NCBI RefSeq assembly: GCF_003096415.1
Contig: NZ_QEKH01000022.1
Coordinates: forward strand, 26,731-90,730
Length of the DNA: 64,000 nucleotides
DNA from: Victivallis vadensis
GTDB lineage: Bacteria > Verrucomicrobiota > Lentisphaeria > Victivallales > Victivallaceae
Direction: 5' to 3'
Shown here: positions 55,438-64,000 of the stretch, piece after piece
Position numbering within the stretch: the first letter of the stretch is position 1
Layout of the letters: each line of letters starts with the position of its first letter
Made by a program: the position numbers and the translations under genes
The notes under the pieces: generated by a model
Databases searched by the model: none
What the model was told of the DNA's origin: nothing
What the model saw: only the letters and a program-made list of their open reading frames with translations

Positions 55438-57728
55438 CAGAGGACCGGAAATTCCGGGAGCGGGCGGATTTCCGGCTTGAGCGCGGGCGGGCACTCCACG
55501 GCGAGTTTGAGTCCGGCGGCGGTCCGGCGGCAGTCGATCCGGATCGGGCCGGAGGGGGTCGGGACTTCGCCCGCGATATGCTCCTGTGTGCCGGGACAGG
55601 GGGAGACCGCAAAGCGGGCAAAGCCCGGTTCGAGCGGCGTGACGCCGAGCTGGCGCGCCCCCTGCCAGTAGACCGGCACACTGCTCCAGGCGTGGCAGAG
55701 GCTGCCGGCGCCGTCGAAGCCGAGTGCTCCGGCGGCGACCTCCCACAAAGTATCCGAACCGGTGAAGAGCATCGGGGCGAATGCCGCGGTCAGCCGTTCG
55801 GCGGCGAAGCGCCTGCCCTCCGGCCCGGCCTGATGCAGCGCATCGACCACGAACGGCAGCGAACTGGTGCTTGCCGGTACGACCTGCGGATTCTCCGCAA
55901 GTCGGATGAACTGCGGATACAGTTCCGGCGGCAGGAGGCCGAGACGCAGCGCGAGCGCGTTGACGTGCTCGTGGAAGCCGATCAGCTCTGAACCGTTGCG
56001 GTAGGTCGCATAGAACCCGTCCGGGCGACGGAATTCGCGGGCAACGGCCGCCTGCAGCGCGTCGGAACGGTTCGGGACCGGCCGCCCCGCCCGTGCCTTC
56101 ATCGCCTCGAAACTGCGCAGCGCCAGCACCAGATAAAGATTGTACGGTGCGCTCAGCGGATGGTGCCCGGAGCCGTCAAGCTGTGCGACCCATTCATAGA
56201 AATTCCAGATTTCCCTGCCCTCGGGCGGCAGGCAGAGGCCGGTGGCGGTGTCGCGCCGGGTGAGGGCGCGTTCGAGCATCTCCTCCATCTGGCGCTCGAA
56301 TTGCAGGAACAGCCGGCCGCTGCCGCTGTAGAGCCAGTGCTCGTCGACTTCGACGAACCAGATCCAGCTGAAGATCGGGATGGTGACCGGGACGCGGGCG
56401 GGGGCGCACAGTTCCAGCAGGCCGTCCGGACGGATGCCGCGCCCGAGCAGCTCAAAGCTCGTCGCCGCGAATTCATAGTTGCCCCACGCATAGTAGCCGA
56501 AGAGCGCCTGATTGCGCGAATCGTAGGCGTATAATGCCTGTTCGCGCCACGGACAGTCCTCATAGTGCTCGTGCATGCAGAGCTTCATCGTGTTGAGCGC
56601 GACCTGCCGCAGCTTCGCGTGGAGGCGGTCGCCGTCGTCGAAACGGGCGGCGGCAGGGAGCGGCAGCTCCTGCGGACGGATTCCGGCGTAATGCAGCATC
56701 AGCGGCTCCGCATACTCCGTGAAATTGAGCTGCAGATAACGGCCCCCGGAGCGCCGGAACGGGATTGCAAAACGGTTCCGCCCGGCGCGGCAGATGTAGC
56801 GGTCGGTGAAATTGCGGCTTTGGATCTGGCTGCGCACCCGGCCGTCGTCGAGGTGTTCGCCGTGGGAGAGGTCGACGACGGTTCCAGCGGGGGCGTCCAG
56901 CTCGATTTCCAGCTTGCCGGCGCATTCGCCGCCGAAGTCGAGAATCACGAAAGAACCGTTTTCCGGTAACACGGGGGGCTGTATCGGCCGCGGTTCCGCG
57001 AATGTGACCGGTTCGATGCCGTACAGGCCGGGCAGACCGAAGAAACGCGCCGCCGGGACCGCCCGCATCAGGTCCCGCGACACCGTGACGGCAAACGTCT
57101 CTTTCTCGCCGGTACGAAGCAGGAAGCCCTGATTGGCGAAAGCAACGCTGCGCCGCTCCCCCGGAGCAAGGCGCGGCACAGGCCGCGGTTCCGGCATGCC
57201 GCGGTCATCGGTTGCCACCGCCGTCTCCCAGCCGGAGTCGTCGAAGCCGGGCCGCTGCCAGTTGTCGGATTTGCGTCCGTCACAGCAGGTCACGAAACCG
57301 AGCTGGCCGGTGACGTCCGCGATCGGACCGGAGGTGAACGCCGGGTCAAGCCGCGCTTTCCACGCGGTCGAGCTGCCGAAGCGGAACTCCCCCCCCCGCA
57401 GTTCGCACCGGAATCCAGGCGCGCCGCACCGGTAGGTCGAGAAATCCTTTCCCCGGAACCAGACCAGCGCCGCCAGCAGGTGTTCGCCCGCTTCGAGTGC
57501 TCCGGTGTGGAACTCCGTCGCGGTCGGCCGGTCCGGGTAGTCGCTGAACTGGCCGCCGCCGAGTTCGACGCCGTCGAGGTACAGCAGGAAATCACTGTCG
57601 GCGGAGACGGAGATCACCGCGTCATCCACGCCCTGCGGCAGGGCGAAACCGCCGCGGAAATCTGCATGAAGGTTGATCTCGATACCATTCGGCGCAAGCC
57701 GGATCCAGCAGGGGGAGGATTCTGACAT
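55437..57728 (-). CDS. GH78-like glycosidase (alpha-L-rhamnosidase type), cytoplasmic
   Basis: 763 residues, no signal peptide. Two beta domains (~20-250 with the carbohydrate-binding-like DDSGWETAVATDDRG) precede a beta domain (~255-360) and an (alpha/alpha)6 barrel (~370-700). The barrel entry reads MHEHYEDCPWREQALYAYDSRNQ, which resembles the GH78 catalytic-acid region. A short C-terminal beta domain (CPGTQEHIAGEVPTPSGPI) closes it, as in rhamnosidases. Rhamnose is the best guess for substrate. AAGGAG precedes the ATG at 57728. It stands alone, convergent with argS, and is only weakly related to the smaller GH78-like protein at 9184-10725. Confidence 0.85.
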   Translation of the reverse strand: MSESSPCWIRLAPNGIEINLHADFRGGFALPQGVDDAVISVSADSDFLLYLDGVELGGGQFSDYPDRPTATEFHTGALEAGEHLLAALVWFRGKDFSTYRCGAPGFRCELRGGEFRFGSSTAWKARLDPAFTSGPIADVTGQLGFVTCCDGRKSDNWQRPGFDDSGWETAVATDDRGMPEPRPVPRLAPGERRSVAFANQGFLLRTGEKETFAVTVSRDLMRAVPAARFFGLPGLYGIEPVTFAEPRPIQPPVLPENGSFVILDFGGECAGKLEIELDAPAGTVVDLSHGEHLDDGRVRSQIQSRNFTDRYICRAGRNRFAIPFRRSGGRYLQLNFTEYAEPLMLHYAGIRPQELPLPAAARFDDGDRLHAKLRQVALNTMKLCMHEHYEDCPWREQALYAYDSRNQALFGYYAWGNYEFAATSFELLGRGIRPDGLLELCAPARVPVTIPIFSWIWFVEVDEHWLYSGSGRLFLQFERQMEEMLERALTRRDTATGLCLPPEGREIWNFYEWVAQLDGSGHHPLSAPYNLYLVLALRSFEAMKARAGRPVPNRSDALQAAVAREFRRPDGFYATYRNGSELIGFHEHVNALALRLGLLPPELYPQFIRLAENPQVVPASTSSLPFVVDALHQAGPEGRRFAAERLTAAFAPMLFTGSDTLWEVAAGALGFDGAGSLCHAWSSVPVYWQGARQLGVTPLEPGFARFAVSPCPGTQEHIAGEVPTPSGPIRIDCRRTAAGLKLAVECPPALKPEIRPLPEFPVL

Positions 57729-57864
57729 TCAAACGGCTCCTTGGAGTGGAAAGCTGCAATCGTTTCCCCTAATATATCGGCCGGTCATGTTTTTGCAAGC
57801 CCGGCGGAAGCGAAGTTGCCGGGGGATTGCCGGGATTGTTCCGGTTCCGCTGCAAAAACAAATA

Positions 57865-57960
57865 CGGTGTTGAATTTCTTGCTGTACAAAAAATCCAACA
57901 CCGCATCCGGCACTTTGCCGGTTGGCGGAACCGGGGGATAAAGCGCCCCCCGGTCCGGCA
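57865..57960. repeat. Modular intergenic hairpin, third copy
   Basis: An imperfect hairpin with 8 bp closing stem CGGTGTTG...CAACACCG (57865-57903, AT-rich interior) is followed by CATCCGGCACTTTGCCGG and CCGGGGG...GCCCCCCGG pieces in the same order as at 1324 and 51333. It lies just after the hydA stop and may end the hydrogenase operon transcript. Confidence 0.7.
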
Positions 57961-57972
57961 GGAGCAGAAGCT

Positions 57973-60003
57973 TTACTTGCCGGCGAAAGCAGTTTCAATC
58001 GCCTGCTTCACGTCGCGGAAAGTCGCGTCGACGGAGTCGCTGCGCGGGATCACGATGTCACTGACGGAAACCGCGATCGTACCGTCCGCTTCGGGACGGA
58101 CGCTGAAGGCCGCGTCGATGTTGACCTTGTCGGCGATGCCCTTTTGTTTCACGAATTCGACGATCTTGCCGAGGAGCAGCTGCCCGGGGCAGTCCTGCTG
58201 CTTGGTGCAGATGGTCACGCAGATGGAGAGCGCGTCATCGGTGTTCGCGTGCATGATCGGGCTTTTCGCGTCGAAGAGCTGGCTGCGGTTGTTGTAGACC
58301 GTGTGCAGCCGGGTGTGGGCTTCATGCGAACCCGGACGGCCGCCGAAGGCTTCCGCGTAGCACTTGTCGACCCAGTAGTTGTCCTGCGGCTTCTGGACCT
58401 GACGCTCCTTGTCGGTGTCGTAGAGGCCCGCGGCGCGCTTGGACCGGAAGCCGTCTTCGCTGGTGATCGGCTGGCCGCCGCCGGCGACGCAGCCGCCCGG
58501 GCAGGCCATCACTTCGATGAAGTCGAACTGCGCCTTGCCGGCCTTGATCTCCTCGACCAGTTTGCGGGCGTTGGCAAGGCCGTGCACCACCGCGATGCGG
58601 AGCTGTTTGCCGGCGACTTCGAGGGTCGCTTCCTTGCGCGGAGCCAAGCCGCGGGTCTCCTTGAAATCGATCTCCTCAAGGGGTTCGCCGCTGACCTTTT
58701 CGACCGCGAAGCGCAGGGCCGCTTCCATCACGCCGCCGGTGGCTCCGAAGATCACGCCGCCGCCGGTGGAGAAGCCGAGCGGCATGTCGAAAGCCGCCGG
58801 TTCGAGTTCATCGAGTTTGATTCCCATCGATTCGATCATCGAAGCGAGTTCTACAGTGGTCAGCACGTAATCGACCTCGGGACGGCCGTCGCGCTTGAAC
58901 TTCGGCAATTGCGCCTCGAATTTCTTCGCGGTGCAGGGCATCACCGAAACCACGACCAGATTTTCCGGCTTCACGCCGAGCTTGGCGGGCAGGGTCTTGC
59001 GGGCGACCGCGCCGAAGATGGCCTGCGGAGAACGGGTGGTGGAGACGTTCGGCAGCATTTCCGGGTAGAAAGTCTCCGCGAACTTCACCCACGCCGGGCA
59101 GCAGCTGGTGAACATCGGCAGCTTGCCGCCGGTGGTCAGGCGCTCGATGAATTCGGTGGCTTCCTCGAAGATGGTCATATCCGCCGCGAAGCAGGTGTCG
59201 TAGACGTGGTCGAAGCCCATCATCTTCATCGCGGTAACCATCTTGCGGGCCACGTTTTCACCGGTCTTGAAACCGAAACGTTCGCCGAGGCCGACGCGGA
59301 CCGCCGGGGCGACCTGCACGACCACGACCTTCTCGGGATCGTAGATCGCTTCCCACACCTTGTCGGCGTCGGACTTCGCGACGATCGCGCCGGTCGGGCA
59401 GACCTGAGCGCACTGGCCGCAGTTCACGCATTCGCCTTCGCTCAGGTCGTTGTCGAAGGCCGGAACCACGCGGGCGTTGGAGCCGCGGCTGGCGAAATCC
59501 AGCGCGCCGACGCTCTGCACTTCGGAGCAGACGCGCACGCAGTCGCCGCAGAGCACGCACTTGTTCGGGTCGCGCACCAGCGACGGGCTGGAGGTATCCA
59601 GCGGCAGGTTCTTCTGGGTCTGCTTGTAGCGGACGTCCTTCACGCCGAGCTTGCGGGCGAGGTCCTGCAACGTGCAGTTCGCGCTGCGCTGGCAGGTCGG
59701 GCATTCGCGGTTGTGGCTGGCGAGCAGCAGCTCGACGTTGATCTTGCGCATATTGCGGATCGCTTTGGTGTCGGTCTGCACGACCATGCCCGGCTCCGGC
59801 TTGATCGAGCAGGAGGCCATGATGCCGCGCCCCTTGATGTCCACGAGGCAGAGGCGGCAGGCTCCGTAGATCGAGAGTTCCGAATGGTAGCAGAAAGTCG
59901 GGATGTCGATGCCGGCCTTGCGGATCACTTCGAGGAGGTTCCGCTCGTCGCTGAATTCCACCTCGGTGTTATTGACGGTGAGAGTTTTCTTCACTTCGCT
60001 CAT
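57973..60003 (-). CDS. hydA: [FeFe]-hydrogenase catalytic subunit, NADH-linked (HydA)
   Basis: 676 residues. N-terminal plant-type [2Fe-2S] domain (CYHSELSIYGACRLCLVD ... SCSIKP), a His-ligated [4Fe-4S] region (NRECPTCQRSANC), two [4Fe-4S] clusters (CVLCGDCVRVC, CVNCGQCAQVCPTGA), then the H-cluster domain: L1 TSCCPAWV (Cys301/302), L2 MPCTAKKFEAQ (Cys357), L3 MACPGGCVAGGGQP (Cys501, Cys505). After the usual end (LHTVYNNRSQLFD) there are ~80 more residues with CVTICTKQQDCPG, not part of the H-cluster. Makes or uses H2 in the electron-bifurcating or NADH-dependent HydABC complex. Last gene of rex-hydCBA. Confidence 0.95.
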   Translation of the reverse strand: MSEVKKTLTVNNTEVEFSDERNLLEVIRKAGIDIPTFCYHSELSIYGACRLCLVDIKGRGIMASCSIKPEPGMVVQTDTKAIRNMRKINVELLLASHNRECPTCQRSANCTLQDLARKLGVKDVRYKQTQKNLPLDTSSPSLVRDPNKCVLCGDCVRVCSEVQSVGALDFASRGSNARVVPAFDNDLSEGECVNCGQCAQVCPTGAIVAKSDADKVWEAIYDPEKVVVVQVAPAVRVGLGERFGFKTGENVARKMVTAMKMMGFDHVYDTCFAADMTIFEEATEFIERLTTGGKLPMFTSCCPAWVKFAETFYPEMLPNVSTTRSPQAIFGAVARKTLPAKLGVKPENLVVVSVMPCTAKKFEAQLPKFKRDGRPEVDYVLTTVELASMIESMGIKLDELEPAAFDMPLGFSTGGGVIFGATGGVMEAALRFAVEKVSGEPLEEIDFKETRGLAPRKEATLEVAGKQLRIAVVHGLANARKLVEEIKAGKAQFDFIEVMACPGGCVAGGGQPITSEDGFRSKRAAGLYDTDKERQVQKPQDNYWVDKCYAEAFGGRPGSHEAHTRLHTVYNNRSQLFDAKSPIMHANTDDALSICVTICTKQQDCPGQLLLGKIVEFVKQKGIADKVNIDAAFSVRPEADGTIAVSVSDIVIPRSDSVDATFRDVKQAIETAFAGK

Positions 60004-60034
60004 TTTATTTGATAGCTCCAGAAAGTTGTTTTAG

Positions 60035-61939
60035 TTACAGGCCGATCACCGCACCGAATTTGCAGGCCGCCTTGCAGGCGCCGCACTTGATGCACTTGTC
60101 CGCGTCGATCACGTGGACTTCCTTGACTTTGCCGGTGATCGCGCCGACCGGGCACTTCCGGGCGCAGGCGGTACAGCCTTTGCACTTCGAAGCGAGGATT
60201 TCGGGACGGGCCAGCGCCTTGCACTCGCCGACCGGGCAGATTTTCTTGAACACGTGCGCTTCATACTCCTCGCGGAAGAAGCGCAGCGTCGACAGCACCG
60301 GGTTCGGCGCGGTCTTGCCGAGCGCGCACAGCGAACCGAGCTGGACCGCCTTGGCGGTCTCTTCGAGCAGTTCGAGGGTCTTGCGGTCGGCGCGGCCCTC
60401 GATGATGTCGTCGAGCATCGCGAGCATCTGCTTGGTGCCTTCGCGGCAGGGAACGCACTTGCCGCAGGATTCATTCTGGGTGAACTGCATGAAGAAGCGG
60501 GCGATCTTCACGATGCAGGTTTCTTTGTTCATCACCACGAGGCCGCCGGAACCGACCATCGCGCCAGCCGACTTCAGCGAGTCGAAGTCCAGCGGCAGGT
60601 CGAGCATATCCGGGGTCAGGCAGCCGCCCGACGGCCCGCCGATCTGCACGGCCTTGAAATCTTCGGTGGTCACTTCGCCCTTGTTGTTGGTCACGCCGCC
60701 GCCGATGTTGTAGATGATCTCGCGCAGCGTGGTGCCGAAGGGTACTTCGATCAGGCCGGTGTTCGCGACGTGGCCGGTCAGCGCGAAGGTCTTGGTGCCG
60801 GGGGACTTCTCGGTGCCGACCGCCTTGTACTGCTCCGGCCCGTTCAGGAAGATGCCGGGCACGCTGGCGAGGGTTTCGACGTTGTTGATCACGGTCGGTT
60901 TGCCCCACAGGCCGCTCTGGGCCGGGAACGGCGGTTTCGGCCGCGGCATGCCGCGCTTGCCTTCGATCGACGCGATCAGGGCGGTCTCCTCGCCGCAGAC
61001 GAACGCGCCGGCGCCTTCCATCACGGTGACCTTGAAGCTGAAATCCGAGCCGAACAGATGGTCGCCGAGCAATCCGGCCTCTTCCGCATCCTTCACCGCG
61101 GCGCGCATGCGCTCCACCGCGAGCGGATATTCGGCGCGGACGTACACGTAACCCTCATCGGCGCCGATCGCGCGGGCGGCGATCATCATGCCCTCGATCA
61201 CGGAGTGCGGGTTGCCTTCCATCACGGAGCGGTCCATGAACGCGCCCGGGTCGCCTTCGTCGCCGTTGCAGATCACGTACTTCTTGTCGTTCTGGCTGGC
61301 GAGGGTGAACTTCCACTTGAGGCCGGTCGGGAAGCCGCCGCCGCCGCGGCCGCGCAACCCGGAGTCGATCGCGGTCTGGCAGACCTCTTCCGGCTTCATT
61401 TCGAGGATCGCCTTGCGTGCGCCGAAGTAGCCGCCGCGGGCGATGTATTCGCGCACGCAGCTCGGTTCGACCCGGCAGTTGGCCAGCACGACGCGCTTCT
61501 GGCGGTTGTAGAACGGGATTTCGGCGTCGCCCTTGCAGTGGACGTGAGTCTGCGGATGCACGAAGAGCAGCCGGTCGATCACTTCGCCCTTTTTCAGGGT
61601 GCGCTCGACGATTTCCGGCACATCGGAAACCTTGACTTTGGTGTAGAGGATGTCGCCCGGCTCGATGTGGAGCAAGGGACCCATCTGGCAGAACCCCTGG
61701 CAACCGGATTTGGAGATGTAGGTGCCGGTGTGTTCTTCCTCTTTCTTGAGTTCAAGCGCGACATCCACGCCGGCTTCCTTCAGGGCTTCGGCGAGCGCGT
61801 CGCGGACTTCGAGCGAGCCGTTCGCGACGCAGCCGGTTCCGGCGCAGATGATGATGCGGCGCTGGATTCTGGCCGCCGCGGCCTTGTAATCGTCACGAAT
61901 TTTTTCGAGATCGACGGTTTTCACAGTATCGTTGCTCAT
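60035..61939 (-). CDS. hydB: Hydrogenase diaphorase subunit, NuoF-like (HydB)
   Basis: 634 residues. N-terminal thioredoxin-like [2Fe-2S] domain (ICAGTGCVANG, CQGFCQMGP), NuoF core with FMN/NAD sites (GLRGRGGGGFPTG, CNGDEGDPGAFMDRS), the NuoF [4Fe-4S] site ESCGKCVPCREG, and two C-terminal [4Fe-4S] clusters (CKGCTACARKCPVGA, CIKCGACKAACKFGA). It reads electrons from NADH and, in bifurcating enzymes, ferredoxin. It begins 31 bp after hydC and ends 31 bp before hydA. Confidence 0.95.
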   Translation of the reverse strand: MSNDTVKTVDLEKIRDDYKAAAARIQRRIIICAGTGCVANGSLEVRDALAEALKEAGVDVALELKKEEEHTGTYISKSGCQGFCQMGPLLHIEPGDILYTKVKVSDVPEIVERTLKKGEVIDRLLFVHPQTHVHCKGDAEIPFYNRQKRVVLANCRVEPSCVREYIARGGYFGARKAILEMKPEEVCQTAIDSGLRGRGGGGFPTGLKWKFTLASQNDKKYVICNGDEGDPGAFMDRSVMEGNPHSVIEGMMIAARAIGADEGYVYVRAEYPLAVERMRAAVKDAEEAGLLGDHLFGSDFSFKVTVMEGAGAFVCGEETALIASIEGKRGMPRPKPPFPAQSGLWGKPTVINNVETLASVPGIFLNGPEQYKAVGTEKSPGTKTFALTGHVANTGLIEVPFGTTLREIIYNIGGGVTNNKGEVTTEDFKAVQIGGPSGGCLTPDMLDLPLDFDSLKSAGAMVGSGGLVVMNKETCIVKIARFFMQFTQNESCGKCVPCREGTKQMLAMLDDIIEGRADRKTLELLEETAKAVQLGSLCALGKTAPNPVLSTLRFFREEYEAHVFKKICPVGECKALARPEILASKCKGCTACARKCPVGAITGKVKEVHVIDADKCIKCGACKAACKFGAVIGL

Positions 61940-61970
61940 CTTTCAAACTTTCGCAGTAGAGGGTGGATTA

Positions 61971-62483
61971 TCAGTTGGCGGCTTTTTCTTCGGCGATGAT
62001 CCGGTCGACGATCTCGATCGCCTTTTCCGGGGTGCACTGGCCGTAGACTTCCTCGTTGACCACCATCACCGGCGCGAGGCCGCAGGCGCCGAGGCAGCTG
62101 ACGGTTTCGATGGTGAAGAGCTGGTCGTCGCTGGTCCGCTTGTCGCCGGAGAGCTTGAGCTTTTCATAGAGCGCATTCAGGATGCCGTGGGATTTCTTCA
62201 CGTGGCACGCGGTGCCGTCGCACAGTTTGATGATGTATTTGCCTTTGGGCTGCATCGAAAAATGGGCGTAGAAGGTCGCGACGCCGTAGACCCGCGACGG
62301 CGGAACGCCGATGCTGGTGGCCACATAGCTGATCATGTCCTTCGAGAGATATTTGTAGACCGCCTGAACCTCCTGGAGGATCGGAATGAGCTTGGATTCC
62401 GAATAATCGTATTTCTCCAGAATCTTGTTCACCGCGGCGAGGTGTTTGACCATCGCCTGCGTGGTTTCCATGGTTTCCTGCAT
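61971..62483 (-). CDS. hydC: Hydrogenase subunit, NuoE-like (HydC)
   Basis: 170 residues with a NuoE-type [2Fe-2S] domain: Cys pairs in LCDGTACHVKK and VSCLGACGLAP. The N-terminal helical part (VATFYAHFSMQPKGKYII before the cluster) is typical. AAGGAG precedes the ATG at 62483 with a 5 b spacer. Third component of the HydABC complex, 64 bp after rex. Confidence 0.93.
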   Translation of the reverse strand: MQETMETTQAMVKHLAAVNKILEKYDYSESKLIPILQEVQAVYKYLSKDMISYVATSIGVPPSRVYGVATFYAHFSMQPKGKYIIKLCDGTACHVKKSHGILNALYEKLKLSGDKRTSDDQLFTIETVSCLGACGLAPVMVVNEEVYGQCTPEKAIEIVDRIIAEEKAAN

Positions 62484-62547
62484 GTTCGCTCCTTAACTAT
62501 AGATTTGGGTGATTGTATGGTAAATTTGAAAACGAATCGGAAAAAAC

Positions 62548-63201
62548 TTACTCCTGCTGCTCCTCGTCGGCGAATTTGCGGTTCATCTTGACCGACAGCA
62601 CCGCCAGCCCTCCGGCGATCACTTCGCGCTGGACGACCACGTCGTCCGGCACTTTCAAACTGACGTTCGCGAAGTTCCAGATGCCCTTGATGCCTCCGGC
62701 GACCATCGCGTCGGCGACATCCTGCGCGTAAGTCGCGGGCACGCAGATGATGCCCATGCGCACCTGAAGACGGCCGACCAGCTCTTCGAGCCGGTCGATG
62801 TCGAAGACGCTGCGCCCGTGGATTTCGGTGCCGATTTTTTCGGGATTCACGTCAAAGGCGGCGATGATTTTCAACCCGTACTCCTCGAACCCTTCGTAGC
62901 CCAGGAGCGCGCTGCCGAGCGAACCGGCTCCGACCAACACCGCTTCGGAGGCGTTGTCCCAGTTGAGATAACTCTTGATCGCGTCGATCAGCTCCTTGAC
63001 CTTGTAGCCGACTCCGGGCTGGCCGGTCACTCCGGTGATCGCGAGGTCCTTGCGGATTACGATTTCGCCGAGGTTCATATAGCGGGCGAGTTCGGGAGTG
63101 GCGACGATCGAAATGCCCGCCTTGCGCATTTCGGAGAGCTTGTACAGGTAAGTCGGCAGCCGACGGATCGTCGGCAGTTTCGGAACCTTCACATTGGCCA
63201 T
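62548..63201 (-). CDS. rex: Redox-sensing transcriptional repressor Rex
   Basis: 217 residues. N-terminal winged helix (LPTIRRLPTYLYKLSEMRKAG, the Rex signature) and a Rossmann NAD(H)-binding domain (AVLVGAGSLGSALLGYEGF) with the C-terminal swapped helix region (FANVSLKVPDDVVVQ). Rex senses NADH/NAD+ and represses fermentation genes. Here it is the first gene of the operon encoding an NADH-linked hydrogenase, so control of H2 formation by NADH is the natural reading. ATG at 63201. Confidence 0.95.
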   Translation of the reverse strand: MANVKVPKLPTIRRLPTYLYKLSEMRKAGISIVATPELARYMNLGEIVIRKDLAITGVTGQPGVGYKVKELIDAIKSYLNWDNASEAVLVGAGSLGSALLGYEGFEEYGLKIIAAFDVNPEKIGTEIHGRSVFDIDRLEELVGRLQVRMGIICVPATYAQDVADAMVAGGIKGIWNFANVSLKVPDDVVVQREVIAGGLAVLSVKMNRKFADEEQQE

Positions 63202-63629
63202 AGTATTATAACACTTCCCGTAAAATTAGACGGCTTTAATTCCGCTGAACACGACACAAGCCGACCTTCCCTTTCTTCCGCCGGGAAAGAAAGTGCGAGA
63301 TCAGCCTGTCATTACCAAATTATAATCGCCGGGTTTTCGCCCGGCTGTAATTTTCATTTCATCTACCGGAGAGAGGACTGTCTTTCCGATCTGCTTCGAT
63401 ACTTTTTTATCGAACGCATCTTTAACATACACCACAAGCGCAAAAAATCAAGCCCTATTTAAATATTTTTTTATCTAAGTTTGGGCCGGGATAAAGGAAT
63501 TTCCGGATTTTCTCCTCTTTGCTATTGCCTCTCTAAGTTCTTTATGGTATAATTAAGTACTGTTGTGCGACGACAGTTGACGCTGCCGCCCCGGTTTCCA
63601 ATTTGAAAAGCGAAACGGGAGATGTTAAA
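63202..63629. other. Divergent intergenic region rex / RHS-like gene
   Basis: 428 bp, AT-rich for this genome, no gene. It holds a GCCGGG-TTTTCG-CCCGGC hairpin at 63328-63345 in the rex leader, a promoter at 63525-63553 for the plus-strand gene, and most of a palindrome at 63623-63641. A weak minus-strand promoter (TTGATT-16-TATGTT, about 63428-63455) could serve rex-hydCBA. Confidence 0.55.
63525..63553 (+). promoter_or_regulatory. Sigma70-type promoter of the last gene
   Basis: TTGCCT (63525-63530), 17 bp, TATAAT (63548-63553), about 75 bp before the TTG start at 63630. Confidence 0.65.
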
Positions 63630-63641
63630 TTGAATTTAACA
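63623..63641. promoter_or_regulatory. Perfect 19 bp palindrome at a translation start
   Basis: TGTTAAATT-G-AATTTAACA spans the start codon of the last gene. Its TGTTAA/TTAACA ends resemble Rex half-sites but the spacing is 7 instead of 4. It could be an operator or an mRNA hairpin covering the TTG start. Confidence 0.45.
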
Positions 63642-64000
63642 CGACGAATGCAATGTTGGGCCATCGGTTTGACGATGGCGGCAGGGAGCCTGATGGGGTA
63701 TGGAGCGGAACAACTGAACTTTCGTTCGTCGCCGATGACGGCGGGGAAGGCTTCGCTGAGCGAAAACGGCTATATCGTGAGCCGCGAGCTGGGCGGAGCC
63801 AATTTTTCTCCCGAACTGCGGTATCCGGTGCAGCTGATCTACCGTTCTGATTCGGCGGATGCGGGGCTGTTCGGCACCTCGTGGCGCAGCCCGCAGCTGG
63901 AAAGTTCGGCGATCCCGGAAAAGGACGGCGTGCTGTGGACGACTCCGTGGGGGGAGAAAATCCGCTTCTTCGCCAAGACCAAAGACAAGGACGCGCTCGA
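63630..64000 (+). CDS. Secreted RHS/YD-repeat-like protein, N-terminal part (continues beyond window)
   Basis: About 123 residues visible. TTG start at 63630 after GGGAG gives MNLTRRMQCWAIGLTMAAGS, a plausible signal peptide; ATG 63648 would drop the basic residues. The mature part (FRSSPMTAGKASLSENGYIV, YPVQLIYRSDSADAGLFGTS, GVLWTTPWGEKIRF) resembles the N-terminal beta domain of RHS/YD-repeat proteins, large surface proteins that can carry toxins or act as adhesins. The frame stays open to the right edge. Identity is tentative because only the first domain is present. Confidence 0.6.
   Translation, partial: MNLTRRMQCWAIGLTMAAGSLMGYGAEQLNFRSSPMTAGKASLSENGYIVSRELGGANFSPELRYPVQLIYRSDSADAGLFGTSWRSPQLESSAIPEKDGVLWTTPWGEKIRFFAKTKDKDAL

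Noticed and set aside
63623..63641. Palindrome as a definite Rex box
   Set aside because: Half-sites look right but the 7 bp spacing differs from the usual 4 bp and it lies ~420 bp from rex, at another gene's start.

Overview
The window is a 64 kb piece of a GC-rich bacterial chromosome, most likely from the Lentisphaerota (Victivallis-like). This is an inference from content: several pseudopilin-like genes with an [18 protein letters not shown]-terminus and an H-x9-DG motif sit next to glycoside hydrolases and LacI-type regulators, beside a rex-hydCBA hydrogenase operon typical of a sugar-fermenting, H2-forming anaerobe. No phage, transposase, CRISPR, rRNA or tRNA gene was recognised.

Layout. 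1-30 kb is mainly carbohydrate use. Three cassettes follow one plan, regulator + pseudopilin-like protein + glycosidase: (A, minus, 7.0-1.4 kb) GntR/LacI hybrid, pseudopilin, clan GH-A glycosidase; (B, minus, 16.5-9.2 kb) LacI, pseudopilin, GH2, GH78-like; (C, plus, 20.3-27.0 kb) LacI, GH130-like phosphorylase, pseudopilin, and a large GH39-like enzyme broken by an in-frame TAG. Among them lie ogt, a GH4 glycosidase, a SotB-like sugar efflux carrier and metG. 27-31.7 kb carries a FAD dehydrogenase, a CvpA-like protein and an unusual membrane-anchored GspE-type ATPase. 32-36.6 kb has tig, clpP, clpX and a receptor-like protein kinase lacking the usual VAIK lysine. 37.5-44 kb has aspS and a run of envelope genes. 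44-51 kb is a ribosomal protein cluster running from rplV to secY without the first half of the S10 operon. 51.5-55.4 kb holds cmk, a YbgC-type thioesterase, manA and argS. 55.4-57.7 kb has a second GH78-like enzyme. 58-63.2 kb is rex-hydCBA. The window ends inside a secreted, RHS-like gene.

Non-coding structure is the most unusual aspect. Two copies of an ~0.8 kb palindromic element (27.0-27.8 kb and 36.6-37.5 kb, opposite orientation) have ~290 bp inverted arms around a core of two ~95 bp tandem repeats; the cores differ at one position that I could find. A second family of modular hairpins recurs near 1.3, 51.3 and 57.9 kb. Related hairpin-rich DNA has entered the 5' end of the cassette A pseudopilin gene in frame, leaving two copies of the FTLIELLV segment.

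Working together, the cassettes look like separately regulated units for plant or mucin glycans (secreted GH2 and GH-A enzymes; cytoplasmic GH4, GH78 and GH130 enzymes), feeding a fermentation in which the NADH-linked hydrogenase, probably under Rex control, disposes of electrons as H2.
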